This document shows positions 8,605 to 12,771 of a DNA stretch of 12,771 bases, in pieces. The stretch is taken from assembly GCA_003024985.2 (NCBI GenBank), contig PXIH01S0015424.1; one strand, given 5' to 3'. Both the position numbers and the translations under genes were made by a program. How positions within the stretch are numbered: the first letter of the stretch is position 1; the number at the start of each line of letters is the position of its first letter. A model generated the notes under the pieces. That model was given only the letters and a program-made list of their open reading frames with translations. It did no database searches and was not told where the DNA came from. This DNA is from Euperipatoides rowelli (taxonomy: Eukaryota; Onychophora; Udeonychophora; Euonychophora; Peripatopsidae).

Positions 8605-9363
8605 TTAACTATTAATTATCTCTCCCCCAATAATGAATAGATTAAAATGAAAAAGATCTTCCAGTTTAAAAGAAGTAAACCTCAATTTGTATCTAGTGGC
8701 TCTGATAAAATTTAAGAGGTAACAGGTTAAAATTGTACTTCTGTGTCCTTCTGGATACATTATCGTTTGAATTTCTGTACTTCACCAACCAAAGAGGGGG
8801 GGGGGGGTAAATTAGGCCCACCTGGGAAAATTAGCTATAGATGATAGACTATAAAATTTAACATCAGTTTATAACAATTTCGAATCTACCGTTAAGCAAA
8901 TTAATTATTCAAGGAAGAAATCTCTAGATTTATTCTGGCATTTACAAATTTTATTTAGTAAATGACATAACTCTCTCCTTGGGATGAAAAATTACGTTAC
9001 TGTACTATTAGTAAACTATCCTTATATTAATTTAGACTAATCACTGTTAGTCTGTAGTAATTTGCTTAGCAGTTTATTCTATGGTAAATGAACATAAAAA
9101 ATTTTTTTTTGATTAAATTTAGACAGAATTAACCGCCTTTTTTTTATTGTATACATGATTTCAAGTGGGTTGGTCTGTCTGTTTATACATCATAACATTT
9201 GTACATCACTTATTGCTACTGCCAAAATGAACAAACAAATTTTTTTTTTTTTTGATTAAAATTCATTAAAAACCATTACGTTAATTTACAATCCATAATA
9301 ACTATACAACAAAGTTTAGATAGTTTTACTATCTACAAAAAAAAAAAAACAGTTTGATGTGTT

Positions 9364-9432
9364 TATATATATATATATATATACTGTATATACAGTAAAT
9401 ACTGTCTATTATTTACACAGTATATATAAATA
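9364..9432. repeat. TA microsatellite passing into ACTGTA/TACAGT palindromes
   Basis: About ten TA units are followed by ATACTGTATATACAGTAAAT and further CAGTATATA pieces. The same TATACTGTATA-like motif appears near 1801-1818, 6478-6497, 7071-7090, 7470-7520, 7571-7620 and 12636-12660, so it is a dispersed simple repeat in this genome. Confidence 0.7.
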
Positions 9433-9509
9433 TATAAGATGATTCAAAATGATATGATTTTAATATTGAATAAGAAGAATAAGAAATAAAAAAGTCTAAG
9501 AATACAAAC

Positions 9510-9568
9510 CTTAAGAGTTTTCCTGACACTACTGACTTGGGATTTGGCAAGTGTTGGTGGTAGATTTA
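9510..9568 (-). CDS. SYMPK: Symplekin, exon B (NLPPTLAKSQVSSVRK block)
   Basis: This 59-bp exon gives the decisive identification. After completing a Val codon with exon A it encodes NLPPTLAKSQVSSVRKTLK, which is nearly identical to the block I remember from animal symplekin (NLPPTLAKSQVSSVRK followed by NLK). No other family known to me has this string. The minus-strand acceptor is TTTTCTTGCAG|TAAATC and the donor is CTTAAG|GTTTGTA. The exon ends in phase 0 and joins directly to exon C. In the protein this is the final part of the N-terminal HEAT-like domain, the platform that contacts the CTD phosphatase Ssu72 in the 3'-end processing complex in the nucleus. It lies between a 1,685-bp upstream intron with a tandem array and a 2,052-bp downstream intron with a piggyBac-type insertion. 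Confidence 0.95.
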
Positions 9569-9711
9569 CTGCAAGAAAATATTTTAAAGGATTAAATATG
9601 GTTAGATTAAAATTATCAAAAGCAGCCACCCAAATTGCAGAACAGAGACAAAATAACCCTTCCACTTCCATGATTTTAATAATTTAATAAGACAATCATT
9701 AATTAAATACC

Positions 9712-9777
9712 AGGTCCTTAGCTATTGTTCACTATGGTCTTATGATAGGTGCCTGTGAAAACAATAGCTAAGAAAAC
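9712..9777. repeat. Imperfect hairpin in the exon A-B intron
   Basis: CTTAGCTATTGTT at 9717-9729 is the perfect reverse complement of AACAATAGCTAAG at 9760-9772. The pairing continues inward (CAC with GTG) and outward (AGGT with ACCT) with small bulges. The loop is about 25 bases. There is no evidence for a mature RNA. Confidence 0.6.
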
Positions 9778-10138
9778 CTAGCATGCATGACATTAATATT
9801 GTTCTTTTCAAAATGTGATAGCTTAAAAAAATTGGGTGAATAAGTTAGACAAATTTGTGATTCCCTGATGTGACTGCAGATAGAAGCTTGAGCATAAAAA
9901 CTTTAGTAGAAATTTTTAGCTGATTCGATTGCTCGTAGAGCATTTGAGACATAATCTGAATCAAAGAATAACTTTTTATAAAAATGTTAAATTCCAAGTG
10001 TAAGTGCAAGGAAATTTTTTTTAAAATAAGCCATTTAAGCAAATGGCAACAATGAGTGTAGCGTCTAGTTGAGAAAAACCGCGTAAATCATAAAAGCTTC
10101 CATTTTGAATGATGCACTTGAAAAAAATACTAAGTCAA

Positions 10139-10955
10139 GCATGGTCATTACCATGTCTTTCCATATGGATAATCTGCTAATGGATTGATTTGACTCAGAT
10201 CTCTTCTCAGCTAAGCACTGAGCTGCATTTTTCATGAAAAGAAAACAGTATGTTAAAAGAGAAGTATGGTCATTTCCATGTTTTTCCTTATTGATAAATC
10301 TACTAATGGATTAATTTGACTCAGTTCTTCTCAGCTTAGCACTGAGTTGCATTTTGCATGAGAGGAAAACAGTGTTAGAAGAGAAGAATGGTCATTTCCA
10401 TGTTTTTCCGTAATGATCAATCTGCTAATGGATTGATTTGACTCAGATCTTCTCAGCTTAACACTGATTTGCATTTCCCATGATAGGAAAACAGTATGTT
10501 AGAAGAGAAGAATGGTCATTTCCATGTCTTTCCATACTGATAATCTGCTAATGGATTGATTTGTCTCAGATCTTCTCAGCTTAGCACTGAGTTGCATTTC
10601 CCATGATAGGAAAACAGTATGTTAGATGAGAAGAAGGGTCATTTCCATATCTTTCCGTAATGATCAATCTGCTAATGGATTGATTTGTCTCAGATCTTCT
10701 CAGCTTAGCACTGAGTTACATTTTCCATGATAGGAAAAGAATATGTTAGAAGAGAAGCATGGTCATTTCCATGTCTTTCTATACTAATCAATCTGCTAAT
10801 GGATTGATTTGACTCAGATCTTCTCAACTAAGCACTGATTCCATGTCTTTCCATATTGATATATCTATTATTGGATTGATTTGATTCCGCTTTTCACTTT
10901 TCAGCTTAGCACTGAGCTCTATTTTCTATAAAATAAAAAATGTTAGAAGTGAAGC
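10139..10955. repeat. Tandem array, period about 123 bp, about 6.5 copies
   Basis: Units begin with ATGGTCATTTCCATGT at 10141 (ATTACC variant), 10266, 10388, 10512, 10635 and 10759, giving periods of 122-125 bp. A seventh, damaged unit runs from about 10838 to 10955 after a deletion of about 50 bp. Shared blocks are GGATTGATTTGACTCAGATC, CTTCTCAGCTTAGCACTGAG, GCATTT...CATGA and GAAAACAGTATGTTAGAAGA. Middle copies are more alike than the outer ones, as expected for arrays maintained by unequal exchange. Each unit has small inverted repeats: CTCAG/CTGAG, and ATGG...CCAT (in copy one CATGGT-CATT-ACCATG). No open frame runs through the array. Confidence 0.93.
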
Positions 10956-11253
10956 ACAGCTTATGTATACACACTTGGTGCTTTGCATCATAGTAAAAGC
11001 TCTCAGAAAGTTCCATGAAAAGCAAGGATGCGCAAAGTGGCTTATCACACGGAAAGGATTAAACTCAGTAATTATTAATTTTTTTTATAAAGCTGATGAA
11101 TAAAATAAACAAAGCTCAGCTCTGATTTCTTGTTTCAGATTATTAATATAGTAAGTAGAATAGACAATATAGAAAGTGAAAAAGAAGCGAATAGCAAAAA
11201 CTCTGAAAGAATTATTATGAGGAGTTTTAAGATGGGTGAGGAACATGTCTTAC

Positions 11254-11351
11254 CATGTAGAGATTCTAAGGCTTGGACGACCCTGCTCATGTATTCTGTT
11301 CTTTGTTTGGCAATACTCGTTAACGTACCCATGCATGCCATCAAATTCATA
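11254..11351 (-). CDS. SYMPK: Symplekin, exon A (HEAT-repeat domain)
   Basis: This is the most upstream exon of the gene that I can support. It reads one leading base (T), 32 codons, then one trailing base (G). The peptide begins MNLMACMGTLTSIAKQR and continues to QALESLH. From memory, vertebrate symplekin has a corresponding segment with a [20 protein letters not shown]-like run just before the NLPPTLAKSQ block, so this is a late helix pair of the N-terminal HEAT domain. On the minus strand the acceptor is a T-rich tract ending AAATACAG and the donor is CATG|GTAAG. The trailing G joins TA of the next exon to make a Val codon. The leading phase requires an upstream exon ending in two bases, probably coding the conserved region around HPAISS in vertebrates. 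I could not find it up to 12771, so it probably lies outside. The internal ATGs are not start sites. The family call is firm; the acceptor position is slightly less so. Confidence 0.88.
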
Positions 11352-12161
11352 CTGTATTTAAAATAAAAAAAATATCAACTTTTAAAAAGCAGTTTCAATA
11401 ACATATTCTTATTTGTTAAGAAAAGTTTTGTATCAATTTTTAGAAGGAAGGTGGGAGGGGGGGGGGAGGTAAAGTAACAAAATATTTTTTTTTTTTAAAA
11501 AAAAAAATAGTAAAACCTACCAGCAAATTATTCTTAAGATTCCAATTAATGATTCAACTGAATTAAATCCTTGTTGGCTTGTGTATGTAATAAAGGAAGA
11601 GGGGATGGTTTAAATGGTGGTATTATCAAAGATCTGTTCCCTAACTCTAAATGTCAATATGCATGATGAATGACAAAGGAAGGAAAAGAGTGAGATACAG
11701 ACAACATTTTTTTAGGAAGCTCATATTGGTAATTAGTATCAAGATTTAAGAATTGAAGGGGTGGGACATAGGCTGGTGGGATATTAGATCAGGTTGGGTC
11801 AGACTTTTGTAGGTTATAAGCTACTACTAAATTTTTTTGAATATCGTGGTCCATCACATATTTTAGTGAGTTAAACAAGGTGTGCTCGAAAAATCCTATG
11901 TCCGAGGGGCCCGGGGCGCCTAAAAAATTAGTCCGGGCGTGTAAAAAATAATGTCAGGGGCCCATCTGGGAACCTAAAGCTCATGGTTTAATATTTCCTA
12001 ATAATTACAACTGAATAACTTATTTATTGTATTTTTTTTTTTTAAATTTAGGATAAAATATGACTAACAGTAATATTTAATATTAATATAAATTATTTAA
12101 AAGCGTAGTAGTACAGTGCTTATAATATGAGTGGTTTATATAGCCGCTACAAGGCTATAGA

Positions 12162-12310
12162 CAGTGTTGGGATGGTTCCAGTAAAAAAGGAACTAGTTCC
12201 TGTTCCAGTTCCTTTCAAAAAATAGGAACTAGTTCCTGTTCTTAGTTCCTGTTTTGAAAAAGGAACTAGTTCCAGTTCCAAGTTCCTTTTTCGTTCCTTT
12301 ACCAGATCAA
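12162..12310 (+). mobile_element. hAT-like element end with repeated GGAACTAGTTCC palindrome
   Basis: CAGTGTTGGGATGGTTCC at 12162 resembles the CAGTGTTGGGA terminal repeats common in hAT MITEs. It is followed by three copies of the 12-bp perfect palindrome GGAACTAGTTCC at 12189, 12225 and 12262 (36-37 bp apart), with many GTTCC/GGAAC half-sites and a final GTTCCTTTACCAG. No matching TCCCAACACTG right end is visible before 12771, so it is either truncated or not a complete element. The superfamily call rests only on the terminal motif. Confidence 0.5.
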
Positions 12311-12554
12311 AAATATAGACAAAAAAAAAGGTATTTTTTTTTTAATAATAGTGCTTAACTTAACCTAAAAGCATTTATTGTACACACAATTACATTATGT
12401 ATACTTCACACTTGAACTATTAACAAATGCCAGCTTTATATTGAATTACTATAATTTTTTTAATCTAATTTTTCCTAGGAAGTAGGGAGGGAAGGGGTGT
12501 GGCAACTCGATACTTACCTCTTGCAACTTTATCTACATTTTTGGTTCTAATTTT

Positions 12555-12612
12555 TACAGGGGAGGGTGCCTGCCTTCTTTGCCCCCCACCCCCTGCGGAC
12601 ACCCATGCTTCT
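12555..12612. repeat. GC-rich fragment resembling a transposon terminus
   Basis: AGGGGAGGGTGCCTGCC followed by a C-rich run and CTGCGGACACCCATG differs sharply from the surrounding AT-rich DNA. Read on the minus strand it gives CATGGGTGTCCGCAGGGGGT, a kind of string I associate with invertebrate DNA-transposon ends. There is no partner end. This is weak evidence. Confidence 0.3.
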
Positions 12613-12771
12613 GTGTATATTATATTTCTGTGTTTATACAGTATACACTATACTGTAAATGTATAGATAATGTGTCTGTATTTTAAAAACATTTTCAGTA
12701 GAATATATACATAGACACATATACATATTATGAAACAAGCTTGTCAGGTGGTAAAAATATTATAAGGCATT

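Larger units (their letters stand above)
7458..9509 (-). other. Symplekin intron between exons B and C
   Basis: This is a 2,052-bp GT-AG intron, phase 0. It contains the mariner fragment and the piggyBac-type element. The rest (7458-7620, 7701-7853, 8609-9509) is AT-rich with a 12-base G run at 8796-8807, long T runs near 9101 and 9241, and a TA microsatellite at 9364-9382. I see no gene there. Confidence 0.85.
9569..11253 (-). other. Symplekin intron between exons A and B
   Basis: This is a 1,685-bp GT-AG intron, phase 1 in the codon. Its main content is the 123-bp tandem array. The stretches 9778-10138 and 10956-11253 show no gene, RNA or transposon that I can support. Confidence 0.85.
11352..12771 (-). 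other. Symplekin intron upstream of exon A; no exon found
   Basis: This is AT-rich intronic sequence reaching the window edge. I looked on the minus strand for the symplekin segments that should precede exon A (LWEEGK.AL..LL.FM.HPAISS in vertebrates, from memory) and found none. It holds a 10-base G run at 11457-11466, a GC-rich scrap at 11898-11974, the hAT-like repeat at 12162-12310 and another GC-rich scrap at 12555-12612. Confidence 0.65.

Noticed and set aside
9845-10042. 65-codon minus-strand ORF in the exon A-B intron
   Set aside because: No motif, low complexity, and symplekin exons A and B join without it.
10139-10955. CRISPR-like array
   Set aside because: Units of about 123 bp are contiguous and similar throughout, with no unique spacers, in an intron of an animal gene. 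It is a minisatellite.
11130-11366. 78-codon plus-strand ORF with a hydrophobic end
   Set aside because: It is antisense to symplekin exon A. The minus-strand ORF there is partly real, but only 11254-11351 is exon.
11521-11577. Candidate upstream symplekin exon with a GTAGGT donor and fitting phase
   Set aside because: Its peptide (SVESLIGILRIIC) does not resemble the HPAISS region expected before exon A, so the phase fit is probably chance.
12518-12560. Good-looking minus-strand donor GAG|GTAAGTAT after an open stretch (KIRTKNVDKVAR)
   Set aside because: No convincing acceptor, no match to remembered symplekin sequence, and its phase and content do not lead into exon A.

Overview
The window is AT-rich animal nuclear DNA. 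It carries the central-N-terminal part of one split gene, on the minus strand, inside large introns full of degraded transposable elements. Five short exons join in frame across GT-AG introns. Their 165 or so codons match symplekin, the HEAT-repeat scaffold of the mRNA 3'-end cleavage and polyadenylation machinery. Very high A+T, frequent TATACTGTATA-type motifs, homopolymer runs and mariner, piggyBac and CR1-like debris suggest an invertebrate. An arthropod such as a copepod is possible, but this is an impression and not shown by the sequence. Gene start and end both lie outside the window. There is no bacterial-type gene organisation, no CRISPR array, and no RNA gene that I can support.

Layout in transcription order (high to low coordinates). 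From 12771 to 11352 is intron with a hAT-like repeat end (12162-12310) and two GC-rich repeat scraps. Exon A is 11254-11351. The next intron (9569-11253) contains a 123-bp-period tandem array (about 10139-10955) and a small hairpin. Exon B is 9510-9568. The intron 7458-9509 holds a clear piggyBac-type non-autonomous element with TTAA ends (7858-8604) and a fragment of a mariner left end. Exons C (7362-7457) and D (7187-7273) are separated by an 88-bp intron. The 6.2-kb intron 1013-7186 is a transposon graveyard: an internally deleted mariner (6498-7068), a perfect 32-bp-stem hairpin (5908-5979), a short MITE-like element (4493-4635), paired 58-bp repeats (4016-4219), and a decayed CR1-like LINE with a PHD-finger ORF1 (1531-3898). 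Exon E is 857-1012, followed by more intron to position 1.

The gene's job: symplekin joins CPSF and CstF factors and, through its N-terminal HEAT domain, binds the Ssu72 phosphatase. The exons here cover the end of that HEAT domain (A-C), a basic stretch resembling a nuclear localisation signal (D), and an acidic linker plus the start of the next conserved block (E). None of the mobile elements has an intact protein. I found no convincing undescribed system. The most unusual items are the perfect hairpin, the LINE that keeps its 5' part but loses its 3' part, and the tandem array with internal palindromes.
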